NCBI GenBank assembly: GCA_947448745.1
Contig: CANFOQ010000010.1
Location: 1-64,000 of the forward strand
Direction of reading: 5' to 3'
Source of the DNA: Comamonadaceae bacterium
GTDB taxonomy: Bacteria > Pseudomonadota > Gammaproteobacteria > Burkholderiales > Burkholderiaceae_C
Length of the DNA stretch: 64,000 bases
Shown: positions 9,645-17,254 of the stretch, piece after piece
Layout of the letters: the number at the start of each line of letters is the position of its first letter
Position numbering within the stretch: the stretch's first letter is position 1
The notes under the pieces: generated by a model
The model's input: only the letters and a program-made list of their open reading frames with translations
The model's database searches: none
What the model was told of the DNA's origin: nothing
Position numbers and translations under genes: made by a program

Positions 9645-10112
9645 TCATTTTGGCACCTGTACCGATTTGGCGTTGTACTCGCCTTTGGCCGCGGTTTGGT
9701 GGCAAGTCACGCAGGACGAGCCCTTGGCAACCGATGGTTTTTTCCACACGGCAGCAGGCACTTTGGGGTTGTTCATGTGAATCTTGGTCCACCAAGCCGA
9801 TTGGGTGATGCGGTTTTGCGGCGGCTCTTCGGCCACCAGTGCAAAGGTGCCGGCGTTGGCTTGCAGCCATTTGGAAATCTCTTCCTGGGTATCGATGTTC
9901 ATCATCACCTGCCCGGTGAAATGCTGGGGCATGGCGTCCATCAGTTTTTTCCAAGACGCGGCGGGCAACATGCCCGGTGGATAAGCGAAGTGGCAGACAT
10001 TGCACTGCTGGGTGTAGGGGGTGAAAGCAGGGATGGGCACACTCACTTGCGCATGGGCCAAGCCCATCAGCAGGGTGGCCAAGCCTGTCGCCGCTTGTTT
10101 GATGTGGTTCAT
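9645..10112 (-). CDS. Periplasmic diheme cytochrome c (DHC-like)
   Basis: 155 aa. A signal peptide is visible (MNHIKQAATGLATLLMGLAHA, cleavage after AHA), followed by two heme-binding motifs, CNVCH near residue 37 and CVTCH near residue 133. Length, the spacing of the motifs and WWTKIHMNNPKVPAAVW fit the DHC diheme family, which passes electrons to small heme proteins or membrane cytochromes b. ATG is preceded by AAGGAGA. No SHP or cytochrome b gene is adjacent; the small membrane protein downstream is the only close partner. Confidence 0.8.
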   Translation of the reverse strand: MNHIKQAATGLATLLMGLAHAQVSVPIPAFTPYTQQCNVCHFAYPPGMLPAASWKKLMDAMPQHFTGQVMMNIDTQEEISKWLQANAGTFALVAEEPPQNRITQSAWWTKIHMNNPKVPAAVWKKPSVAKGSSCVTCHQTAAKGEYNAKSVQVPK

Positions 10113-10191
10113 GACGTCTCCTTCAAGATGGACATTTCATTCTTGAAGCTTGGCCGACGATGGACCTTGATGCAAAACAAGAAAGCGCCTG

Positions 10192-10208
10192 AAACCCCAT
10201 GGGGGTTT
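10192..10208. repeat. Short perfect hairpin downstream of radA
   Basis: AAACCCC-ATG-GGGGTTT, a 7-bp stem with a 3-nt loop between radA (minus strand, ends 10261) and the cytochrome gene. Only three Ts follow on either strand, so a strong intrinsic terminator is doubtful. It may still end or stabilise the radA mRNA. Confidence 0.35.
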
Positions 10209-10260
10209 GCACTGCATGGCTTCATTGGTGTTGCCCGTCAAGCCCGTTAAGGACGGGGCT

Positions 10261-11637
10261 TTAGTCGAGTTGCCGCAGCACCGCCACCGCCTCGTCCACG
10301 CGCTCCACCGCATGGATGGTGAGGCCCTCGATGGGCTTTTTGGGCATGTTGGCTTTGGGAATCAGGGCCACGCTGAAGCCCAGCTTGGCGGCTTCTTTCA
10401 AGCGTTCTTGACCACGGGGTGCGGGCCGCACTTCACCGGCCAAGCCCACCTCGCCAAACGCCAAAAAGCCACGTGGCAGCGGCTTGCCGCGCAAGCTGCT
10501 TTGGATGGCGAGCATCACCGCCAAGTCGGCAGCGGGTTCGCTGATGCGCACACCGCCCACGGCATTCACAAACACGTCTTGGTCCATGCAAGCCACGCCC
10601 GCGTGGCGGTGCAACACCGCCAACAACATGGCCAAGCGGTCCCGATCGAGGCCCACACTCAAGCGGCGGGGGCTGGGGCCGCCACTGTCAACCAGTGCTT
10701 GGATCTCCACCAGCAAAGGCCGTGTGCCTTCCAGCGTCACCATGACGCAGCTGCCAGGCACCGGTTCGGAATGCTGGCTCAAGAAAATAGCGCTGGGGTT
10801 GCTGACACCTTTCAAGCCTTTTTCGGTCATGGCGAACACGCCAATTTCATTCACCGCGCCAAAGCGGTTTTTGATGGCCCGCACCAGCCGATAGCTTGAA
10901 TGCGTGTCGCCTTCAAAGTACAGCACCGTGTCCACCATGTGCTCGAGCACCCGAGGGCCCGCCAATGCGCCTTCTTTGGTGACATGACCGACCAAGACCA
11001 CGGTGGTGCCACTGGACTTGGCCAAGCGGGTCAGGTGGGCGGCGCATTCACGCACTTGGGCCACCGAGCCCGGTGCGCTGGTGAGTTGGTCGGAGTAGAC
11101 GGTTTGAATCGAGTCAATGACGGCGACTTGCGGCGACTGGGCCTGCAACGTGGCGATGATTTTTTCAAGCTGGGTTTCGGCCAGCACATTCACCTGGCTG
11201 TGGTCCAGCCCCAAACGCCGCGCCCGCAAAGCCACTTGGGCGCCCGACTCTTCACCTGTGACATACAAGGTGTGCTGGCCGCTGCGCTGCAAGCCATCCA
11301 GCGCTTGCAGCAGCAAGGTGGACTTGCCAATGCCGGGGTCACCGCCAATCAGCACCACGCCGCCCTCCACCATGCCGCCGCCCAAGACCCGATCCAGTTC
11401 ATCCTGGCCGGTGGGGGTGCGTTGCATGTCCTGCGCTTCGATGGCACTCAGGGCCATGACGGCCGAGGCGGGGGCCAAGCCCGCGCGCTCGCTGTAGCGG
11501 TTTTTGCTGGCGCTGCTGTCGCTGACCACCGACTCGACCAAGGTGTTCCAAGCGCCGCAGTGGGGGCATTTGCCCAGCCATTTGGGACTGGTGCCGCCAC
11601 AGTCGCTGCAGCTGAAAAGGGTTTTGTCTTTGGCCAT
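10261..11637 (-). CDS. radA: DNA repair / branch-migration protein RadA
   Basis: RecA-like ATPase that processes recombination intermediates. 458 aa with all landmarks: N-terminal zinc finger C10-C13...C24-C27 (CSDCGG...CPHCGAW), Walker A GGDPGIGKST (98-107), the RadA-specific KNRFG motif about residue 250, and a C-terminal Lon-protease-like domain (PRRLSVGLDRDRLAMLLAVL). The ATG at 11637 gives the canonical MAKDKTLF start; there is no Shine-Dalgarno but TATCAT lies 6 nt upstream, suggesting a leaderless transcript. Divergent from the MFS gene. Confidence 0.96.
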   Translation of the reverse strand: MAKDKTLFSCSDCGGTSPKWLGKCPHCGAWNTLVESVVSDSSASKNRYSERAGLAPASAVMALSAIEAQDMQRTPTGQDELDRVLGGGMVEGGVVLIGGDPGIGKSTLLLQALDGLQRSGQHTLYVTGEESGAQVALRARRLGLDHSQVNVLAETQLEKIIATLQAQSPQVAVIDSIQTVYSDQLTSAPGSVAQVRECAAHLTRLAKSSGTTVVLVGHVTKEGALAGPRVLEHMVDTVLYFEGDTHSSYRLVRAIKNRFGAVNEIGVFAMTEKGLKGVSNPSAIFLSQHSEPVPGSCVMVTLEGTRPLLVEIQALVDSGGPSPRRLSVGLDRDRLAMLLAVLHRHAGVACMDQDVFVNAVGGVRISEPAADLAVMLAIQSSLRGKPLPRGFLAFGEVGLAGEVRPAPRGQERLKEAAKLGFSVALIPKANMPKKPIEGLTIHAVERVDEAVAVLRQLD

Positions 11638-11643
11638 GCAAGG

Positions 11644-11649
11644 ATGATA
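11644..11649 (-). promoter_or_regulatory. -10 element TATCAT 6 nt before radA ATG
   Basis: On the minus strand TATCAT (5/6 to consensus), then six bases, then the radA start codon, with no ribosome-binding site. Predicted leaderless initiation. Inference. Confidence 0.4.
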
Positions 11650-11669
11650 CGGCTGGGGCTTGGGCGACA

Positions 11670-12944
11670 ATGTGCGCTGTTCACCTTCGCAAAGCTGTTT
11701 TGTCCGACCACACCCCCTCCACCGCCGCACCCCCCGAGCGCATGACCGCCGACGAACGCCGCTCGGCTTTTTCTTTGGCCAGCATTTACGCCTTGCGCAT
11801 GCTCGGCCTGTTCATGGTGATGCCGGTGTTCATGCTCGAAGCACGCCAGTACGAAGGCGGAGCCGACCTGTCCAGCGTCGGTTTGGCCATGGGTGTTTAT
11901 GGTCTGGTGCAAGCAGTGTTGCAAATTCCATTCGGTTTGGCGGCCGACCGCATTGGTCGCAAGCGGGTCATTTACATCGGCTTGGGGCTGCTGGCCCTGG
12001 GCAGCGTGGTCGGCGCACTGGCCACCAGCGTCACCGGTTTGGCCTGGGGCCGCGCCTTGCAAGGCGGCGGCGCTATTTCGGCGGCCGTCACAGCCTTGCT
12101 GGCCGACCAAACCCGCGACGAGGTGCGCACCAAAGGCACCGCCTTGGTGGGTGCCAGCATTGGCCTGATGTTCGCGCTCAGCCTGGTGCTGGGCCCCGTG
12201 CTGTCAAGCCGAGGCGGCCTGCCAGCTATTTTTGGTGTGACCTTTTTGATGGCCTTGGCGGGTGTGCTGATCGTGCGCTTTTGGACGCCCCCCGAGCCCG
12301 CCCTGCCCGATCCCTCTCAATCCAAGCACAGCCTGTGGGGCTTGCTGGTGCACCCCGATTTGATCCGTTTGAACTTTGGTGTGTTCGCTTTGTACGCCGT
12401 GCAACTGGCGTCTTGGGTGGCGATTCCCGCTCTGCTGATCCAAGCGGGCGTGCCCAAAGACGACCATGGCTGGGTGTATTTGCCCGCTGTTTTGTTGTCC
12501 TTCGTGGTGATGGGTTTGACGCTTTTTCCAATGGAGCGTCGTGGCCAATTGCGCCCGCTCTTTTTGTGCAGCATCGGTTTGGTGATGCTGGTGCAAGCGG
12601 CCTGGGGCTGGATGACGTTGGGGCAGCCCCAGCTTTGGTTGCTGGGCTTGTTGCTTTTTTTGTTTTTCTGCGGTTTCAATGTGCTGGAGGCCAGCCAGCC
12701 CAGTTTGGCGTCCCGCTTGGCCCCGTTGGGCTCGCGCGGCGCGGCCTTGGGGGTCTACAACACCTTGCAGTCGCTGGGGATTTTTGCCGGCGGCGCTTTG
12801 GGTGGTTTGTTGCTCAAGTCGGTCGGCGCGTTTGGCGTCTTTGCAGCCAGCACCAGCCTGATGCTGGTCTGGTTGGTGGTGGCCTGGGGCACCCATTACG
12901 TGCACAAATCACCATTTGGCGCGGTCACAGCGCACAGCCGCTGA
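11670..12944 (+). CDS. MFS transporter, YajR-like
   Basis: About 424 aa (400 if the ATG at 11742 is used), 12 hydrophobic helices. The loop 2-3 signature GLAADRIGRKRVIYIG and the pattern LMFALSLVLGPVL in helix 5 place it with drug:H+ antiporter-like transporters; the N-terminal line YALRMLGLFMVMPVF resembles YajR, but the extra C-terminal YAM domain of E. coli YajR is absent. Substrate unknown. The correct start is uncertain: the first 24 residues are hydrophilic and unconserved-looking. Divergently arranged with radA. Confidence 0.8.
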   Translation: MCAVHLRKAVLSDHTPSTAAPPERMTADERRSAFSLASIYALRMLGLFMVMPVFMLEARQYEGGADLSSVGLAMGVYGLVQAVLQIPFGLAADRIGRKRVIYIGLGLLALGSVVGALATSVTGLAWGRALQGGGAISAAVTALLADQTRDEVRTKGTALVGASIGLMFALSLVLGPVLSSRGGLPAIFGVTFLMALAGVLIVRFWTPPEPALPDPSQSKHSLWGLLVHPDLIRLNFGVFALYAVQLASWVAIPALLIQAGVPKDDHGWVYLPAVLLSFVVMGLTLFPMERRGQLRPLFLCSIGLVMLVQAAWGWMTLGQPQLWLLGLLLFLFFCGFNVLEASQPSLASRLAPLGSRGAALGVYNTLQSLGIFAGGALGGLLLKSVGAFGVFAASTSLMLVWLVVAWGTHYVHKSPFGAVTAHSR

Positions 12945-13002
12945 AGCCTTGCTACCCGCATAATCTGTTTTCATATCCACACCGTACTCAAGAGGAACAT
13001 CC

Positions 13003-13479
13003 ATGGCAAGCGTGAACAAAGTGATTTTGCTGGGCAACTGCGGGCGCGACCCCGAGGTGCGTTATTTGCCCAGCGGCCAGGCCGTGGCCAATGTGTCCAT
13101 CGCCACCAGCACCCGCCGCAAAGACAAAAACAGCGGCGAAATGGTTGAAGAAACCCAATGGCACCGCATCACCTTTTACGACCGCTTGGCTGAAATCGCC
13201 GGCGAGTACGTGAAAAAAGGCCGCCCTATTTATGTGGAAGGCCGCTTGAAATACGGCTCCTACACCGACAAAACCACGGGCCAAGAAAAAGCCACGGTGG
13301 ACATCATCGCCACCGAACTGCAGCTGCTGGGTGGCCGCGAAGGCATGGGCGGTCCCTCGGAAGACGGCGGCGGTAGCCGTGCCCCCGCCCGCAGTGCGCC
13401 GGCAGCAGCGCCTCGTGCATCGGCACCTGCCCCGGCCAAATCCGGCTTTGACGACATGGACGACGATATTCCGTTTTGA
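13003..13479 (+). CDS. ssb: Single-stranded DNA-binding protein
   Basis: 158 aa. OB-fold DNA-binding domain over residues 1-110 ([20 protein letters not shown], then [17 protein letters not shown] and [13 protein letters not shown]), an Ala/Pro/Gly-rich flexible linker, and the acidic tip DDMDDDIPF that recruits repair and replication partners. Coats single-stranded DNA. AGAGGA lies 7 nt before the ATG, and CATAAT at 12959-12964 could be its -10. A strong terminator follows at 13552. Confidence 0.97.
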   Translation: MASVNKVILLGNCGRDPEVRYLPSGQAVANVSIATSTRRKDKNSGEMVEETQWHRITFYDRLAEIAGEYVKKGRPIYVEGRLKYGSYTDKTTGQEKATVDIIATELQLLGGREGMGGPSEDGGGSRAPARSAPAAAPRASAPAPAKSGFDDMDDDIPF

Positions 13480-13550
13480 GTGTTGTTCTTTTGGCTGGGG
13501 GCTCATCTCAAGGGTGAGGCCCTGGTTTTCAAGTCGGCGTCCCTCACATC

Positions 13551-13575
13551 AAGCCCCGCAATGCGGGGCTTTTTT
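13551..13575 (+). terminator. Intrinsic terminator of ssb
   Basis: Stem AGCCCCGC / GCGGGGCT with loop AAT, followed by T6. It lies between ssb and the end of convergent comM and has A residues on its 5' side, so it may work in both directions. Confidence 0.85.
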
Positions 13576-13583
13576 GTGTGCCA

Positions 13584-15119
13584 TCAACCCTGGGCTGGGC
13601 TGCGGTAGTGCATGGCCTGCGCCACATGGGGCTGCTCAATTTGTGCGGCTCCTGCCAAATCAGCGATGGTTTGCGCCACTTTTTTCACCCGGCTGATGGC
13701 CCGCCCCGACCAGGCATGGCGGCTCGCGGTTTGCAGCAAATGCTGCTCTGCTTGGGCGCTCATGGGCAGCTCTTGCAGTTGCGCCGGGCTCAGGTCTTGG
13801 TTGCGCACCCCTTGGCGGGCCAAGGCGCGGGCGTGGGCGGCTTGGCAACGCTGACGCACACGCTCGCTGCTGTCACCGCAGGGCGCTTGCAGCATCACCT
13901 CGGGCGGCAATGCGGGAACTTGCACTTGCATGTCCAAGCGGTCTAACAGCGGGCCACTCAGGCGGGCTTGGTAACGCGCGATTTGTTCGGGGGCGCAACG
14001 GCAGGCGGGTTGCTGGGACCCCAAGTAGCCGCAGGGGCAGGGGTTCATGGCCGTCACCCATTGAAACTTCGCCGCCAACTCGGTGTGGTGCCGCCCCCTG
14101 GAAATCAGGATGCGGCCACTTTCCAAGGGCTCGCGCAAGGCTTCCAAGCTCTGCCTTGAAAACTCCAGCAGCTCGTCCAGGAACAACACGCCGTGGTGCG
14201 CCAAAGAAATGGCGCCGGGGCGCGGTGGCGCACCGCCGCCTACCAAGGCCGTGGTGGTGACGCTGTGGTGCGGTTGGCGAAAAGGCCGCTGGCCCCAGTG
14301 CTGGGGCTGAAACTGCCCGGCCAAACTCAGCACCGCGGCCGATTCCAAGGCTTGTTGTTGCGTCAGGCCGGGCAACAAACCCACCAAACGCTGCGCCAAC
14401 ATGGTCTTGCCGCTGCCCGGCGGCCCCATCATCAACAGGCTGTGGCCGCCTGCGGCGGCGATCTCCAGGGCGCGTTTGGCGTTGGCCTGGCCACGCACCT
14501 CGCGCAGGTCTGGTGCGCTTTGGTGCTGCTGTGGCTGCGGCCAGGCAGGGGGCTGCAAACGCTGCCACCCGGTCGACGGCATCAGCACACTGGCGTCACT
14601 GTGGGGCAAGAAAGCCTGCACCACATCACGCAAATGTGCGGCCCGGTAAACCCGCGACTGCGGCAACAAGGCCGCTTCTTCGGCGCTGCCCGCGGGCAAC
14701 ACCCAGGTCCAAGCCTCGTCATCTGCGGCCATGCCCAGCGCCATGGCCAAGGCCCCGCGCACCGGGCGAAGCTCGCCCGACAAGGACAGCTCGCCGGCAA
14801 ACACATGCTGCCGCAAAACCACCTCGTCCAACTGCCCACTGGCGGTCAAGATGCCGATGGCGATCGGCAGGTCAAAACGCCCAGAGTCTTTCGGCAGGTC
14901 GGCCGGGGCCAGGTTGACAACGATGCGCTGGTTGGTGGGAAAGTCCAAGCCGCTGTTTTGAATGGCCGAGCGAACGCGCTCGCGGGCTTCGCGCACCTCG
15001 GTATCGGCCAAGCCGACCAAGGTGAAGCTGGGCAAGCCGTTGGCCATGTGCACCTCGACCGTGACCCGGGGCGCTTTCATCCCCAAAACCGCGCAGCTGT
15101 GCACTTGTGCAAACCCCAT
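13584..15119 (-). CDS. comM: ComM/YifB-family Mg-chelatase-like AAA+ ATPase
   Basis: 511 aa. N-terminal ChlI-type Lon-like domain (GFAQVHSCAVLGMKAPRVTV onward), then an AAA+ core with Walker A GPPGSGKTM, PHHSVTTTALVGGG, Walker B LFLDELLEF and the zinc-like insertion CPCGYLG...CRC, ending in a Mg_chelatase C-terminal domain. ComM is a hexameric helicase that drives branch migration during natural transformation in several proteobacteria; the same role here is inferred. The ATG at 15119 is preceded by GGGAGAA at 6 nt; longer in-frame starts lack this support and would run through the glnK enhancer region. Confidence 0.92.
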   Translation of the reverse strand: MGFAQVHSCAVLGMKAPRVTVEVHMANGLPSFTLVGLADTEVREARERVRSAIQNSGLDFPTNQRIVVNLAPADLPKDSGRFDLPIAIGILTASGQLDEVVLRQHVFAGELSLSGELRPVRGALAMALGMAADDEAWTWVLPAGSAEEAALLPQSRVYRAAHLRDVVQAFLPHSDASVLMPSTGWQRLQPPAWPQPQQHQSAPDLREVRGQANAKRALEIAAAGGHSLLMMGPPGSGKTMLAQRLVGLLPGLTQQQALESAAVLSLAGQFQPQHWGQRPFRQPHHSVTTTALVGGGAPPRPGAISLAHHGVLFLDELLEFSRQSLEALREPLESGRILISRGRHHTELAAKFQWVTAMNPCPCGYLGSQQPACRCAPEQIARYQARLSGPLLDRLDMQVQVPALPPEVMLQAPCGDSSERVRQRCQAAHARALARQGVRNQDLSPAQLQELPMSAQAEQHLLQTASRHAWSGRAISRVKKVAQTIADLAGAAQIEQPHVAQAMHYRSPAQG

Positions 15120-15141
15120 CTTGTTCTCCCTGTGTTGGTGC

Positions 15142-15158
15142 GCACCCCAAATGGGTGC
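15142..15158. promoter_or_regulatory. Inverted repeat, possible second NtrC-type site
   Basis: GCACCC-CAAAT-GGGTGC is a 17-bp inverted repeat with the GCAC/GTGC half-sites of NtrC, though the half-site spacing is two bases wider than consensus. Its centre is 34 bp (about three helical turns) from the better site at 15176-15192, as in classical paired enhancers. Confidence 0.4.
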
Positions 15159-15175
15159 GGCATTCACGTTTTCAG

Positions 15176-15192
15176 TGCACCGGAAAAGTGCA
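15176..15192. promoter_or_regulatory. NtrC-type enhancer site for glnK-amtB
   Basis: TGCACC-GGAAA-AGTGCA matches the NtrC consensus TGCACC-N5-GGTGCA at 11 of 12 fixed positions. It lies 62 bp upstream of the -24/-12 element at 15255, a normal enhancer distance. Together they indicate activation under nitrogen limitation. Confidence 0.65.
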
Positions 15193-15254
15193 TAAATGCC
15201 GGTTTTTGAACTTTGACCAGCCGATTGGCCTGCGTATCCAGCCCAAAGTGTGCT

Positions 15255-15270
15255 TGGCACAGAGACTGCT
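15255..15270 (+). promoter_or_regulatory. Sigma-54 (-24/-12) promoter of glnK-amtB
   Basis: TGGCAC-AGAGA-CTGCT matches TGGCAC-N5-TTGCW with one deviation. The invariant GG and GC are 10 bp apart as required. It ends 76 bp before the glnK ATG, with NtrC-like sites upstream. Confidence 0.7.
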
Positions 15271-15298
15271 AAGAGGTACTTGCACTGCGTGTTTTTGA

Positions 15299-15685
<387 letters not shown>

Positions 15686-15708
15686 TTCTTTCGACAAGGA
15701 CTTCCATC

Positions 15709-17178
15709 ATGAAAAAACTACTTGCCACGCTGGCCCTCGGCTTGGGCCTGGTCTTCGCCTCCGGCGTTGCCATGGCCGAAGACGCGCCAGCCAAACCTGC
15801 GGCTGAAGCCACTGCGGCGGCCACTGCGGCTGCTGCCCCCGCTGCTGCTGAAGCAGCCCCTGCATTGGTCCCCAACAAAGGCGATACCGCCTGGATGACC
15901 GTGGCCACCGTGCTGGTCATCCTCATGACCATCCCCGGCCTGGCCCTGTTCTACGGCGGCTTGGTGCGCTCCAAAAACATGTTGTCTGTGTTGATGCAAG
16001 TGTTCGTCGTCACCGCGCTCATTTATGTGCTGTGGGTGCTTTACGGCTACACCGTCGCGTTCACCGCCGGCAACCCGTACTTTGGCTCGCTGGACAAACT
16101 GTTCTTCAAGGGCATCACGCCTGACTCGGTGGCCGCCACCTTCAGCAAAGGTGTGGTCATTCCTGAATACACGTTTGCCGCTTTCCAAGCCACTTTCGCT
16201 GCCATCACCTGCGCCTTGATCGTCGGTTCGTTTGCCGAGCGCATCAAGTTCTCTGCAGTGTTGTTGTTCTGCGCACTGTGGTTCACTTTCAGCTACTTGC
16301 CCGTGGCCCACATGGTTTGGTATTGGGACGGTCCTGACGCCATCACCGACGCGGCCACCCTGGAAAAAGTCACGGCTGCCGCAGGCTGGTTGTGGGCCAA
16401 AGGCGCACTCGACTTCGCTGGTGGCACCGTGGTGCACATCAACGCTGCTGTCGCTGGTTTGGTCGGCGCCTTCATGGTGGGCAAACGCATCGGTTACGGC
16501 AAAGAAGCCATGGCCCCTCACAGCCTGACATTGACCATGGTCGGTGCCGCCTTGTTGTGGGTGGGTTGGTTCGGTTTCAACGCCGGTTCCAACTTGGAAG
16601 CCAACGGCGTCACAGCACTGGCCTTCGTCAACACCTTGGTCGCCACTGCTGCTGCCACCTTGTCATGGATTGCCGGTGAAGCGCTGGGCAAAGGCAAAGC
16701 TTCGATGTTGGGTGCAGCTTCGGGTGCGGTGGCTGGTTTGGTGGCCATCACCCCAGCTTGCGGCTTCGTCGGCCCTGGCGGCGCGATCATCATCGGCTTG
16801 GTGGCTGGCCTGCTGTGCTTGTGGGGCGTCAATGGGCTCAAACGCATGCTGGGTGCAGATGACAGCTTGGATGTGTTCGGTGTGCACGGTGTCGGCGGTA
16901 TCGTCGGTGCTTTGTTGACCGGCGTGTTTGCAGCCCCTTCTTTGGGCGGCACCGGCATCTATGACTACGTGGCCAATGCCGCATCTGCAGACTACTCCAT
17001 CAGCGGTCAAGTGTGGATCCAAGCGCAAGCCATCCTCACCACCATCGTCTGGTCGGGCGTGGTCTCGGTCATCGCTTACAAACTGGTTGACATCGTGTTG
17101 GGTCTGCGTGTCTCTGAAGAAGAAGAGCGCGAAGGTTTGGACATCAGCTCACACGGCGAAACCGCCTACGGTCGTTGA
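15709..17178 (+). CDS. amtB: Ammonium transporter AmtB
   Basis: 489 aa. A cleavable-type signal sequence (residues 1-23, ending GVAMAED) is followed by an unusual Ala/Pro/Glu-rich stretch (about 24-48) before the first pore helix. Eleven further hydrophobic helices carry Amt landmarks: FYGGLVRSKN, DFAGGTVVHINAAVAGLVGA with one pore histidine, and DVFGVHGVGGIVGALLTG with the second. It conducts NH4+/NH3 across the inner membrane and is gated by GlnK. Second gene of the glnK operon, closed by a strong terminator. Confidence 0.96.
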   Translation: MKKLLATLALGLGLVFASGVAMAEDAPAKPAAEATAAATAAAAPAAAEAAPALVPNKGDTAWMTVATVLVILMTIPGLALFYGGLVRSKNMLSVLMQVFVVTALIYVLWVLYGYTVAFTAGNPYFGSLDKLFFKGITPDSVAATFSKGVVIPEYTFAAFQATFAAITCALIVGSFAERIKFSAVLLFCALWFTFSYLPVAHMVWYWDGPDAITDAATLEKVTAAAGWLWAKGALDFAGGTVVHINAAVAGLVGAFMVGKRIGYGKEAMAPHSLTLTMVGAALLWVGWFGFNAGSNLEANGVTALAFVNTLVATAAATLSWIAGEALGKGKASMLGAASGAVAGLVAITPACGFVGPGGAIIIGLVAGLLCLWGVNGLKRMLGADDSLDVFGVHGVGGIVGALLTGVFAAPSLGGTGIYDYVANAASADYSISGQVWIQAQAILTTIVWSGVVSVIAYKLVDIVLGLRVSEEEEREGLDISSHGETAYGR

Positions 17179-17214
17179 TTGCATCATTCCTAGATCACAA
17201 CTAACACCGCTCAC

Positions 17215-17246
17215 AACCACCTGGTGCAAACCAGGTGGTTTTTTTT
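17215..17246 (+). terminator. Intrinsic terminator of glnK-amtB
   Basis: Perfect 10-bp stem AACCACCTGG / CCAGGTGGTT with a 6-nt loop running into T8. Very strong rho-independent terminator between amtB and convergent metH; the A-rich 5' flank is poor, so mainly plus-strand. Confidence 0.9.
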
Positions 17247-17254
17247 CGTCCGTC

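Noticed and set aside
10243-10262. AAGCCCG/CGGGGCTT inverted repeat next to the radA stop codon as terminator
   Set aside because: Imperfect stem, and neither strand has a following T run in the correct direction for radA.
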